Source: Diaphorobacter ruginosibacter
GTDB lineage: Bacteria > Pseudomonadota > Gammaproteobacteria > Burkholderiales > Burkholderiaceae_C
NCBI RefSeq assembly: GCF_014395975.1
Contig: NZ_CP060714.1
Span: 5,060,001-5,124,000 of the forward strand
Length of the DNA: 64,000 nt
Direction of reading: 5' to 3'
Position 1 is the stretch's first letter. Every line of letters starts with the position of its first letter. The position numbers and the translations under genes were made by a program. Positions 10,805 to 18,296 of this stretch are shown piece after piece. Under the pieces are notes generated by a model. The model was not told the DNA's origin. It was given only the letters and a program-made list of their open reading frames with translations, and ran no database searches.

Positions 10805-10806
10805 TT

Positions 10807-10842
10807 TTGAATTCCTAAATTGATTTTGGTATACCAAAATCA
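10807..10842 (+). promoter_or_regulatory. Operator-promoter 1: 22-bp palindrome with TTGGTATACCAA core
   Basis: A perfect 22-bp palindrome at 10821-10842 carries TTGGTATACCAA at its centre. TTGAAT at 10807-10812 lies 17 bp before TATACC (10830-10835), so the operator would cover the -10 element of a promoter for the nitroreductase gene. The -10 is a weak match, so the promoter part is inference; the palindrome itself is directly visible. Confidence 0.75.
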
Positions 10843-10945
10843 ATGCTGAAGTAGAATTTGGTGCAATCCATCGCCTGGATTGCCGGCCTTGAGGGCGCCT
10901 GCGAGGTGGATTGCTCCCTTCATCGACCAACAAGGTGCTCCTGTG

Positions 10946-11530
10946 ATGCCAGAGAATTTCAGCGTGGACACGCTGTTCAATCACGCCCGTTCACAGAACG
11001 GATTCCAGAACACGCCCGTGGCGGAGGACGTGCTGCGCCGCCTCTACGACCTCATGAAAATGGGCCCCACCAGCGCCAACTGCAGCCCGATGCGCGTCGT
11101 GTTCCTCACCACGGCAGAGGCACGCGCACGCCTCACGCCGGCGCTCAGTCCGGGCAATGTCGCAAAGACCGCATCCGCACCGGTGACGGCATTGCTGGCC
11201 TGGGACACGCGGTTCCACGCCCACGCGGAGCGCCTTTTCCCGCACAACCCCCAGCTCTATCGCACGTTCGCTGACAACGCCGTGCATGCGGATCGCACGG
11301 CATTTCGCAACGCCACGCTGCAGGCGGGCTACTTCCTGCTGGCGGCCAGGGCGGTGGGCCTGGACTGCGGGCCGATGTCCGGCTTCGACGAGGCCCTGGT
11401 GAACGAGACGTTCTTCCCTGACGGCAGATACCGCATCAACTTCCTGTGCAACCTCGGCCACGGAGACCCGTCGAAGCTGTTCGCGAGGTTGCCGCGACTC
11501 GATTTCAACGAAGCCTGCCGGGTGCTTTGA
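10946..11530 (+). CDS. Nitroreductase-family protein, RutE-like
   Basis: 194 residues, FMN-dependent nitroreductase fold. The segments LMKMGPTSANCSPMRVVFL, PVTALLAWDTRFH and GLDCGPMSGFD, and the C-terminus KLFARLPRLDFNEACRVL, follow RutE (3-hydroxypropionate/malonic semialdehyde reductase of pyrimidine catabolism; family length 196). No other rut gene is present, so the substrate here is probably a different aldehyde or quinone-like intermediate of the neighbouring catabolic genes. Start ATG 10946 has AAGGTG 8 nt upstream. The gene lies directly downstream of operator 1. Confidence 0.85.
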   Translation: MPENFSVDTLFNHARSQNGFQNTPVAEDVLRRLYDLMKMGPTSANCSPMRVVFLTTAEARARLTPALSPGNVAKTASAPVTALLAWDTRFHAHAERLFPHNPQLYRTFADNAVHADRTAFRNATLQAGYFLLAARAVGLDCGPMSGFDEALVNETFFPDGRYRINFLCNLGHGDPSKLFARLPRLDFNEACRVL

Positions 11531-11592
11531 AGACGTGGGCGGGGTACGTGAAACGGAGAGTTTCATCCCTCATGGTGAGCTCTCTTGATATT

Positions 11593-11624
11593 TTGTATTT
11601 TCTTATGTATTCTTGGTATACCAA
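11593..11624 (+). promoter_or_regulatory. Operator-promoter 2 upstream of the Bug receptor operon
   Basis: TTGGTATACCAA at 11613-11624. Two promoter readings are possible: TTGTAT (11593) 18 bp before TATACC (11617), or the better-matching TTGATA (11585-11590) 17 bp before TATTCT (11608-11613), which abuts the operator. In either case a protein on the palindrome would block RNA polymerase. The leader to the ATG at 11649 is only about 20-30 nt and includes AAGGAA. Confidence 0.78.
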
Positions 11625-11648
11625 AAAATAAACCAAGGAAGACAAGAC

Positions 11649-12620
11649 ATGTACCGAGCCATCGCCGCTGCGGCCGCAGCAACCCTTGCGCTGTGTGTCG
11701 CCACCGCAGCCTCCGCGCAGGGCAACTGGCCCAGCAAGCCCATCACCATCGTCGTGCCGTTCGGCGCGGGTGGAAACACCGACGTGATCGCGCGCCTGAC
11801 CGCCACGCATCTCACCAAGGCTCTCGGCACTTCCGTGATCGTGGACAACAAGCCCGGAGCCTCGGGCCTGATCGCGGCACGCCAGGTGCTGGGTCAGCCG
11901 GCCGATGGCCACACCCTGTTCATGGCGACGGCCACGCAGGTGGTGACGGCCCCCTTCGTGAACGCCAGCTTCAACATCGATCCGCTCAAGGAGTTCGCGC
12001 CCGTCGCCAACATCGGCGCGAACGCGTTCGTGATCACCACGCGTGCTTCGCTGCCCGCGAAGACCCTGGGTGAATTCGTCGACCTGGCGAAGAAGGAGCC
12101 CGGCAAGATCACCTACGGCAGCGGCGGCGCGGGAGCCCTCACGCAACTGTCGGCCTACATGTTCGCGAGGCGCGCCGGGCTGGACATGACGCACGTGCCC
12201 TACAAGGGCGGGGCGGCGGTGATCACGGATCTGATCGGCGGGCAGATCGACATGTACTCTGCCAGCCCGTCGGAAGTGATTCCGCAGATGGGCACCGGCA
12301 AGCTTCGCCTGCTCGCGATCTCCAGTCCCACGCGCCTGAAGGAGCTGCCGAACGTCCCGACCATCGCCGAGACCTATCCCGGCTACGAGGTCAGCACCTG
12401 GAACGGCCTGGTGGCGCGGGCCGGCACGCCTCCGGAGATCCTGGATCGCATCGCAGCCGAGGTCGCGAAGATGAAGGACGACCCCGGCATCAGCAAGAAG
12501 CTGGAGGACATGGGCGTGGTGCCAGTGTTTGCGACGCGCGCGGCCTTCGGTGTGCAGATCCAGCGCGAGGTCGACATGTGGGGCAAGGCCCTGAAGAACT
12601 CCGGCATCCGTACCGATTGA
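11649..12620 (+). CDS. Tripartite tricarboxylate receptor (Bug/TctC family)
   Basis: 323-residue periplasmic solute receptor. A Sec signal peptide (YRAIAAAAAATLALCVATAASA, cleaved near residue 23) precedes the Bug fold: WPSKPITIVVPFGAGGNTDVIAR, IVDNKPGASGLIAA and the conserved loop THVPYKGGAAVITDLIGGQID. Bug proteins bind carboxylates, aromatic acids or amides; in Comamonadaceae most are orphans without TctAB membrane subunits, as here. It is the first gene of a run with an FAH-family hydrolase and a VOC protein, so it may capture or sense the pathway substrate. Start ATG chosen for AAGGAAG 8 nt upstream. Confidence 0.92.
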   Translation: MYRAIAAAAAATLALCVATAASAQGNWPSKPITIVVPFGAGGNTDVIARLTATHLTKALGTSVIVDNKPGASGLIAARQVLGQPADGHTLFMATATQVVTAPFVNASFNIDPLKEFAPVANIGANAFVITTRASLPAKTLGEFVDLAKKEPGKITYGSGGAGALTQLSAYMFARRAGLDMTHVPYKGGAAVITDLIGGQIDMYSASPSEVIPQMGTGKLRLLAISSPTRLKELPNVPTIAETYPGYEVSTWNGLVARAGTPPEILDRIAAEVAKMKDDPGISKKLEDMGVVPVFATRAAFGVQIQREVDMWGKALKNSGIRTD

Positions 12621-12707
12621 TTCACGGGTTCACTGCCTAATTAATTAACTGATTGAACATGGATTGCCCGGTCGACCGATCGGGCACAGAGAAAGCAAGG
12701 AAGAGAC

Positions 12708-13649
12708 ATGCAATGGTTTGGAATCGCCGCCTACGCGGCCAAGATCAACGGAATCACGGGCGAGCGCCTGGGCCTGGTGATCGACGAGAAGGTCTATGAC
12801 GCGCACGATGCGGTGAAGGCCGCCGCTGTCGGCAACACGGCAGCGCTGCCCGCGGACCTTGGCACGCTGCTCGCCGCTTGGGAGCGTTCGGGCGACGTGC
12901 TCGGCATGCTGGAAGCCGCCGGGCAGGCGATCCGCAGCGGTGCGGTCAAGCTGCCCGTGCAGGACGGCGCGCTGGGCATTCCCTATGCGCCGACGCGCAT
13001 CTTCGCCACCGCGTCGAACTACTATGAGCACGCCGCGGAGATGGGCACCAAGCTGGCCGCGCGCAGCGAAAGCACGCCCTATATCTTCATCAAGGCCGAC
13101 AGCAGCATCACCGCCACCAAGACGGCCGTGGTGATGCCATCGAACACCATGAAGCTCGACTGGGAAGTGGAGCTTGCGGTCATCATCGGCAAGGGCGGCC
13201 GCAACATCAGCGCCGCCAACGCGTACGAGCACATCGCGGGCTACACCGTCATCAACGATGTCAGCGCGCGCGATCTCACGCGCCGCTCCGACTATCCGTT
13301 CTCGCACGACTGGTTCCGTGGCAAGAGCTTCGACACCTTTGCGCCCATCGGCCCATGGTTCGTGCCACGCGACTGCCTGGGCGATCCCATGCAGCTGCGC
13401 ATGCGCCTCACCGTGAACGGCGAGAGCATGCAGGATGCATCGACCGAAGGCATGATCTTCAATATCGCGGAGCAGATCGAGTACCTGTCGAGCATTCTCA
13501 CGCTGCGTCCGGGCGACATGATCGCCACGGGCACGCCCACGGGCGTCGGCATGGGCAAGGGCGTGTTCCTCAAGCCGGGCGATCTGATGGTCGCATCGGT
13601 CGACGGCATCGGCTCCATCGAGAACCACGTCGTCGCGGCGTCGGCCTGA
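12708..13649 (+). CDS. Fumarylacetoacetate hydrolase (FAH) family protein
   Basis: 313 residues. The C-terminal catalytic domain has the metal-binding pattern DWEVELAVIIGKG (two Glu) and INDVSARDLT (Asp), then FDTFAPIGPW and GDMIATGTPTGVGMG, as in fumarylpyruvate hydrolases and 2-hydroxyhepta-2,4-diene-1,7-dioate isomerases/decarboxylases. These enzymes act on 2-oxo- or 2,4-dioxo acids from ring cleavage. It sits between a Bug receptor and a VOC dioxygenase-like gene, which fits a ring-cleavage product hydrolase or isomerase. The exact reaction cannot be assigned. ATG at 12708 follows AAGGAAGAGAC. Confidence 0.88.
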   Translation: MQWFGIAAYAAKINGITGERLGLVIDEKVYDAHDAVKAAAVGNTAALPADLGTLLAAWERSGDVLGMLEAAGQAIRSGAVKLPVQDGALGIPYAPTRIFATASNYYEHAAEMGTKLAARSESTPYIFIKADSSITATKTAVVMPSNTMKLDWEVELAVIIGKGGRNISAANAYEHIAGYTVINDVSARDLTRRSDYPFSHDWFRGKSFDTFAPIGPWFVPRDCLGDPMQLRMRLTVNGESMQDASTEGMIFNIAEQIEYLSSILTLRPGDMIATGTPTGVGMGKGVFLKPGDLMVASVDGIGSIENHVVAASA

Positions 13650-13700
13650 CCGATGGATTGATTGATTGACTGTGCGAATGAACATTTCCGGAGAAACGAG

Positions 13701-14255
13701 ATGACAACCAGCAAGCTCAAGCCCCGCCGCCTCGGCCACATGGTGCTCATGGTGCGCGACATCCAGAAGTCCGCGAAGTTCTACACCGAGGTGATGGGGC
13801 TGGAGGTGTCGGACTGGATCGGCGAGAACATGGTCTTCCTGCGTGCGGGAGTCGATCACCACGATCTGGCCCTTGCCCAGCTGCCCGACAAGGATTCGCC
13901 CGACTACAACGATCTGCCGCGCTATTCGCGTCCGGGGCTCGAGCACTTCTCCTATCTGATCGATAGCGAGGAGGAGATGGAGCGCTCCGTCAAGGTGCTG
14001 CAGGAGCACGGCGTGGAGATCGTGCGTGGCATCGGTCGCCATGGTCCGGGCAACAACCTGTTCCTGGTGTTCAAGGATCCCGATGGCAACAATGTCGAGG
14101 TGTACTGCGAGATGACGCAGATACCGCAGGATGGCAGGCATCAGGCGGAGGTGTGGGAGCGGAATCTGGAGAGCTTCGATCAGTATCGGCTCGAGCGGTT
14201 CGTGGTGCCGCCGCCTGCGCATCTGGTGGAGTCCAAGACGCGGGAAAAGCAGTAG
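13701..14255 (+). CDS. VOC-family protein, extradiol dioxygenase-like
   Basis: 184 residues, vicinal oxygen chelate fold. LGHMVLMVRDIQKSAKFYTEVMGLEV opens the first module; GLEHFSYLID and FKDPDGNNVEVYCE supply the remaining positions of a His-His-Glu metal triad, as in catechol 2,3-dioxygenase-like enzymes. A short C-terminal extension follows. With the FAH-family gene immediately upstream, a ring-cleaving step followed by hydrolysis or isomerisation is a reasonable inference, but glyoxalase- or hydrolase-type VOC activities cannot be excluded. GGAG lies 7 nt before the chosen ATG. A terminator follows 22 bp after the stop. Confidence 0.83.
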   Translation: MTTSKLKPRRLGHMVLMVRDIQKSAKFYTEVMGLEVSDWIGENMVFLRAGVDHHDLALAQLPDKDSPDYNDLPRYSRPGLEHFSYLIDSEEEMERSVKVLQEHGVEIVRGIGRHGPGNNLFLVFKDPDGNNVEVYCEMTQIPQDGRHQAEVWERNLESFDQYRLERFVVPPPAHLVESKTREKQ

Positions 14256-14276
14256 TTTTTGATGGGATTCTTTGGG

Positions 14277-14307
14277 GGGCCTTTGTGGCCCTTTTTAGTT
14301 TTTTTGT
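14277..14307 (+). terminator. Intrinsic terminator of the Bug-FAH-VOC operon
   Basis: GGGCC-TTTGT-GGCCC hairpin followed by TTTTTAGTTTTTTT. The stem is short but GC-only, with a long T-rich tract, and lies 22 bp after the VOC stop codon. Confidence 0.8.
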
Positions 14308-14330
14308 GTTTGCTGCGGGGTTGCTTGCAG

Positions 14331-14354
14331 AGGCCGGGAGTGCCCCCGGCCTCC
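14331..14354. repeat. GC-rich palindromic element, copy 2
   Basis: GAGGCCGGG / CCCGGCCTC inverted repeat around AGTGCC, matching the element at 3001-3026 except for one loop base and the outermost pair. It lies between the terminator above and the stop of the convergent dehydrogenase gene. The rest of the 200-bp convergent spacer shows nothing further. Confidence 0.7.
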
Positions 14355-14463
14355 ACCCTCAACCCCACCAACCGACTTCCTGACCACCAAGGCAGAACCC
14401 GCCGTACCCGTGCCCCGTGCCCGCCCCTTGGAGATAGGAGCAGGCGACGAGCATCCAGCCTGA

Positions 14464-15441
14464 TCAGCCCACCTTGTACCGAGGCTCACGCCCGGCGAGG
14501 GCGTCCTCGATGCTTTGCAGCAGCACGTCGGTCTGCGCCTGTTGCGCGGCCGGCGAGCGGCCCGCCATGTGCGGTGTGATCAGCACGTTGTCCCTTTGCG
14601 CGAGGGCATCGGGCACCCGGGGCTCGTCCTCCAGCACGTCCAGGCCCGCGCCGGCGATCACGCCGTGTTCGAGCGCTTGCACAAGATCGTCGGTGTTCAC
14701 CACGCTGCCGCGTGCCACGTTGATCACGTAGCCCAGGGAGCCCAGCGCTCTCAGCACGTTGGCGTTGATGAGGTGATGCGTTGCCGGTCCGCCGGGGCAG
14801 GCGGCGACGAGGAAGTCGGACTGTTGTGCGAGGGCCTGCAGGTCGGGTTCGTGGATGTAGTGCCGCAGGTCGCTTCGCGGGTTGCGCGTGCAGTAGGCCA
14901 CGCGCATGCCGAAGGCCTCGCAGCGGCGTGCGATGCCCTGGCCGATGCGGCCCATGCCGATGATGCCCACCGCGGCGCCGCTGAGGGTGGGGCGCGCGGC
15001 GCGCGAGGATTCCCAGCGGCCCGCGCGCACCGCTGTGGTGAGCGTGCCGTAGCCGCGGCTCAGTGCGAGCATGAAGCCCAGCGCATGGTCGGCCACGGTT
15101 TCGTCGTTGGTGCCGGGGGCATTCGTCACCGTCACCCCCTGCGCCGCGGCCGCCTGCAGGTCGATGTTCTCGTGGCCGACGCCGAATGCGCTCACCACGC
15201 GCAACGCGGGCATACGGGCCATCCATTCGCCGGAGAGGCCGGTCGTGCCGTTGGTGACGACGGCTGCAATCTTCTCGAATGGAATGCTGCCGGCGTCCGT
15301 GGCGGTGAGGTCTCGCAGCCCTCGAGGGGCCTCGTGCAGCGCGTGGCGTGCAGAGAGCGCCTCGCGGGTCACGGCGGGGATGGGGATCAGCGACAGCACG
15401 TGCCGTGGGACATCGGCCGTCGCAAGGCGGTTCTCGCTCAC
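14464..15441 (-). CDS. D-isomer-specific 2-hydroxyacid dehydrogenase
   Basis: 325 residues. NAD(P)-binding GxGxxG occurs as GIIGMGRIG, and the catalytic triad is visible as Arg in NVARGSVV, Glu in EDEPRVP and His in ITPHMAGRSP. It resembles hydroxypyruvate/glyoxylate or 2-ketogluconate reductases. It begins at a GTG that overlaps the stop of the upstream VOC gene (GTGA), so the two are translationally coupled. This operon diverges from the esterase operon across operator 3. A role in reducing a 2-oxo acid from the pathway is inferred from context. Confidence 0.9.
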   Translation of the reverse strand: MSENRLATADVPRHVLSLIPIPAVTREALSARHALHEAPRGLRDLTATDAGSIPFEKIAAVVTNGTTGLSGEWMARMPALRVVSAFGVGHENIDLQAAAAQGVTVTNAPGTNDETVADHALGFMLALSRGYGTLTTAVRAGRWESSRAARPTLSGAAVGIIGMGRIGQGIARRCEAFGMRVAYCTRNPRSDLRHYIHEPDLQALAQQSDFLVAACPGGPATHHLINANVLRALGSLGYVINVARGSVVNTDDLVQALEHGVIAGAGLDVLEDEPRVPDALAQRDNVLITPHMAGRSPAAQQAQTDVLLQSIEDALAGREPRYKVG

Positions 15442-15854
15442 GCCTGGTTCTCGACGGGCTCGACTTCCTTGACCGCACCCTTCCAGCCCGATTCGGTGAT
15501 ATCGAACACGATGCCGTCGGGCGTGCGGTACTTCACTTCATAGAACACGTTGGGATCGGTTTCCTTGCGGCCCGTGAGATAGGTTCCACCGGCGGCGAGC
15601 ACCTTCTTCTCGGCTTCCTCCAGGTTGTCCACCCACATGCCGAAGTGGATCACGCCCCGCACGTCCTTGAGCTTTTCGTAGCCGGGCACGGTCTCGTCCT
15701 TGAAGTTCAGCAGGGCGACGTTCATCACGCCGTCCGTCATGTACCAGCCGCGCATTGCACGGCCTGCGCGCGTCATGCCGAAAGCCTGTTCGAAGAATTG
15801 TGCAGCGGCCTCGGGGTCGCTGACCGAAAGTGCAATGTGCCTGAGTTTTTCCAT
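15438..15854 (-). CDS. VOC-family protein (glyoxalase/dioxygenase superfamily)
   Basis: 138-residue single VOC protein: LRHIALSVSDPEAAAQFFEQAFGM, then VIHFGMWVDNLEEAEKKV and YRTPDGIVFDITESGW. Metal-binding positions are less canonical than in the 13701 gene. AGGAG lies 8 nt before the ATG. First gene of a two-gene operon with the 2-hydroxyacid dehydrogenase, transcribed away from operator 3. Substrate unknown; lyase, isomerase or dioxygenase activity are all possible in this family. Confidence 0.82.
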   Translation of the reverse strand: MEKLRHIALSVSDPEAAAQFFEQAFGMTRAGRAMRGWYMTDGVMNVALLNFKDETVPGYEKLKDVRGVIHFGMWVDNLEEAEKKVLAAGGTYLTGRKETDPNVFYEVKYRTPDGIVFDITESGWKGAVKEVEPVENQA

Positions 15855-15904
15855 ACCAGAGTCTCCTAGCTAGTGTATTGGTGGGCAAATTATATCGATG
15901 AAAT

Positions 15905-15940
15905 CATTATTTGGTATACCAAAGAATGAATGTGTATAAT
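15905..15940. promoter_or_regulatory. Operator-promoter 3 in the divergent VOC/esterase region
   Basis: TTTGGTATACCAAA at 15910-15923 (perfect 14-bp palindrome, extending to 24 bp with mismatches). For the plus strand, TTGGTA (15911-15916) can serve as -35, 18 bp before a perfect TATAAT at 15935-15940. The operator would then overlap the -35. Transcription would begin at about 15946-15948, i.e. at the esterase start codon. TATAAT also occurs on the minus strand at 15889-15894, possibly for the VOC-dehydrogenase operon. Confidence 0.75.
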
Positions 15941-15947
15941 TTTTGGC

Positions 15948-16883
15948 ATGAGTCATTCATCCCAACCATTCGGCTCGCTCGACGCCGACCAGCAGGCGCT
16001 GCTGGACGAAGCGGGCGCGATCTGGGCCAGCAACATCAATGCGCACCGCGATCTGGTGGTGAAGACCTATTCACCGCTGGTGCTGCGCACGGACAACGGT
16101 GGCATCGAAGTGGAGCGCGACATCCGCTACGGAGAAGCCGAGCGCCAGCGGCTCGATGTCTACAGCAGGGCCGAATGGCGCGGGCCGCAGGCCGCGCCGC
16201 GCGACGTGCTGATGTTCTTTCACGGCGGAGCCTTCATCCGCGGCAACAAGAGTGCCAATGGCGCCATCTACGACAACGTCACCTACTGGTTCGCACACCG
16301 CGGCTGCGTGGCCGTGAATGTGGAATACCGGCTGGCGGGCGATGCACCCTACCCGGGCGGCGCGGACGACGTGATCGCCGCCGTGCGCTGGGTGCAGCGG
16401 CACATCGCTGCCCATGGCGGGAATCCCGCGCGCATCTTCCTCATGGGCCATTCGGCCGGTGGATCGCATGTGGCCAGCGCGTTGTTCGATCCCGCGGTGA
16501 GCGACAGGCTCTCGGAGCAGGACATCCGCGGCGCCATGCTGATCAGCGCGCGCCTGACGGCCGATGTGCTGCCCGACAACCCCAATGCCAACGGCGTGCG
16601 CGCCTACTTTGGCGACGACGAGTCGCTGTATGTGCAGCGCTCGCCGTCGACCCATGTGGGCTGCAGCAACGTTCCCGTGCTGGTGGCCGTGGCGGAGCAC
16701 GAGAACACGCATCTGGACCGCTATGGCCGGGAGTTCTTCGAGGCCGCGCAGCGGCCGCCTCGCGATGCGCTCTCGCGCTTTGTCGCGCTGCCGCGGCACA
16801 ACCACACGTCGATCGTCGCGCACTTCAACAGCGGCGAGGAGACGCTGGGCCCCGAACTCATCGCGTTCATGCGCGATGCCTGA
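15948..16883 (+). CDS. Alpha/beta hydrolase, HSL/arylformamidase-like esterase
   Basis: 311-residue hydrolase, by start at ATG 15948 with MSHSSQPFGS. The oxyanion-hole motif HGGAF, nucleophile elbow GHSAGG and a terminal catalytic His (RHNHTS) are present; the acid residue lies near VAVAEHENTHLD. The family includes carboxylesterases and the kynurenine formamidase AFMID (HGGYW). Since kynureninase and a Trp-type importer are 2-3 kb away, formamidase activity is worth considering but unproven. No ribosome-binding site precedes the ATG and a TATAAT lies 7 nt before it, suggesting a leaderless mRNA. It begins a three-gene operon with the DHDPS-like and RidA genes. Confidence 0.85.
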   Translation: MSHSSQPFGSLDADQQALLDEAGAIWASNINAHRDLVVKTYSPLVLRTDNGGIEVERDIRYGEAERQRLDVYSRAEWRGPQAAPRDVLMFFHGGAFIRGNKSANGAIYDNVTYWFAHRGCVAVNVEYRLAGDAPYPGGADDVIAAVRWVQRHIAAHGGNPARIFLMGHSAGGSHVASALFDPAVSDRLSEQDIRGAMLISARLTADVLPDNPNANGVRAYFGDDESLYVQRSPSTHVGCSNVPVLVAVAEHENTHLDRYGREFFEAAQRPPRDALSRFVALPRHNHTSIVAHFNSGEETLGPELIAFMRDA

Positions 16884-16923
16884 ACGCGGCCTCCCGATAT
16901 TTCAACGACCAGGAGACAGACAC

Positions 16924-17841
16924 ATGACCGACATCGCACAGCGCAGCCCCCAGGTCTTCGCGCCCGCGCTCACGCCCTTCAACGCCGACCTCTCGGTCAA
17001 CTCCGAGGCCTTCATCGGCTTCTGTCGCTGGCTGGTTTCGCAAGGCGCGGGGCTGGCCGTCTTCGGCACCAACAGCGAGGCCAACTCGCTCGCGCTCGAG
17101 GAAAAGATCGCATTGCTGGAGAGGCTCGCGGAAGCGGGCATCCCCGCAGACCGCATGATTCCCGGAACGGGCCTGTGCGCCTTGCCGGAGGCGATTGCGC
17201 TGACGCGTGCCGCCGTGGCGCTGGGCTGTGCGGGCACGCTCACGCTGCCGCCGTTCTACTTCAAGCCGGCTTCGGACGACGGGCTTTTCGCCTACTACGC
17301 GCAGATCATCGAGGCCGTGGGATCCGATCGCCTCAAGCTGTACCTCTATCACATCCCGCAGTTCACGGGCGTGCCCATCACCTGTGCGCTGATCGAGCGG
17401 CTGATCACCGCCTATCCGAAGACTGTCGTCGGCATCAAGGACAGTTCGGGCAATTGGGAGAACACCGAACGCATGCTGCGCGAGTTCCCGGGCTTCGAGG
17501 TCTATCCGGCCTCCGAGGCGCTGCTGGAGAAAGCGCTGCCGCTGGGGGCCGCGGGATGCATCTCCGCGACCGCCAACGTGCAGCCGAACACGATCGCGCG
17601 TGCGCTCAAGGCATGGGGTACGCCGGAGTTCGATGCGCTGCAGGCCGAGCTCAAGGTGGTCCGCGGTATCTTCCAGGCGAAGCCGATGATTCCCGCCCTC
17701 AAGCACGTGGTGGCCAAGGCTTTCGGCGATGCCGGCTGGGATCATGTGCGCCCGCCCCTCGTGGCGGCGGATGCCTCCTGGGCCGAAGGCCTGATGGCGG
17801 AGCTCAGGGACGCCCGCTTCGACATGGGCGCGGGGCAATGA
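16924..17841 (+). CDS. Dihydrodipicolinate synthase/N-acetylneuraminate lyase family protein
   Basis: 305 residues, class I aldolase TIM barrel. The GTNSEANSL segment replaces the GTTGE pyruvate-binding loop of DapA, the catalytic Tyr lies in LYLYHIPQFTG, and the Schiff-base Lys in VGIKDSSGN. The barrel is complete. DHDPS-family lyases outside lysine synthesis act as pyruvate-dependent aldolases or hydratase-aldolases in sugar-acid and aromatic catabolism. Its coupling to an esterase and RidA, not to dap genes, argues for a catabolic aldolase or dehydratase. It overlaps the next gene by ATGA. Confidence 0.88.
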   Translation: MTDIAQRSPQVFAPALTPFNADLSVNSEAFIGFCRWLVSQGAGLAVFGTNSEANSLALEEKIALLERLAEAGIPADRMIPGTGLCALPEAIALTRAAVALGCAGTLTLPPFYFKPASDDGLFAYYAQIIEAVGSDRLKLYLYHIPQFTGVPITCALIERLITAYPKTVVGIKDSSGNWENTERMLREFPGFEVYPASEALLEKALPLGAAGCISATANVQPNTIARALKAWGTPEFDALQAELKVVRGIFQAKPMIPALKHVVAKAFGDAGWDHVRPPLVAADASWAEGLMAELRDARFDMGAGQ

Positions 17842-18266
17842 GCGACGCTCATTCGAGCACGCCTGCGCAGGCACTGCCCAGGCCGCTTGGCAACTATGCG
17901 CGCTGGCGAAGGCATGGCGACACCATCTACGTCGCGGGCGTGAGCGCGCGCATGCCCGACGGCGGCATCGACGGCGTGGTACGCACGGCGCAGGGCGAGG
18001 TGGCGTACGACGTGCCCGCGCAGACGCGCAGGGTGCTGCGGAACATCGAAGGCATTCTTCGCGAGGCCGGGGCCAGCCTGGCCGATTGCCTCGACCTGAC
18101 GTGCTATCTCGTCGACCAGAAGGATTTCGCGGCGTTCAATGCGACATGGGCCGAATTCTTCGGCGAGCAGGAACCGCCGACGCGCACGACCGTGGTGGTC
18201 AGGGGACTCCCCCACCCGGACATGGCCGTCGAAATCAAGGCCATCGCCCGCGTGAACGGAAGCTGA
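17838..18266 (+). CDS. RidA/YjgF family deaminase
   Basis: 142 residues, RidA fold. The conserved Arg lies in TRTTVVVRGLPHPDMAVEIKAIA. The sequence resembles the 2-aminomuconate deaminase type rather than the short housekeeping RidA (about 128 residues). It is translationally coupled (4-bp overlap) to the DHDPS-family gene. Such enzymes hydrolyse enamines and imines to 2-oxo acids. This is one of three RidA-type genes in the window. It converges on kynU with a 30-bp gap and no clear terminator. Confidence 0.9.
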   Translation: MSDAHSSTPAQALPRPLGNYARWRRHGDTIYVAGVSARMPDGGIDGVVRTAQGEVAYDVPAQTRRVLRNIEGILREAGASLADCLDLTCYLVDQKDFAAFNATWAEFFGEQEPPTRTTVVVRGLPHPDMAVEIKAIARVNGS

Positions 18267-18296
18267 TCATCGCCGGTCCGCCGAGCGGGCGATCGA

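Noticed and set aside
10946..11530. Assignment as 2-nitrobenzoate nitroreductase (NbaA)
   Set aside because: The sequence follows RutE rather than a nitroarene reductase, and it is 16 kb from the nba operon under a different operator.
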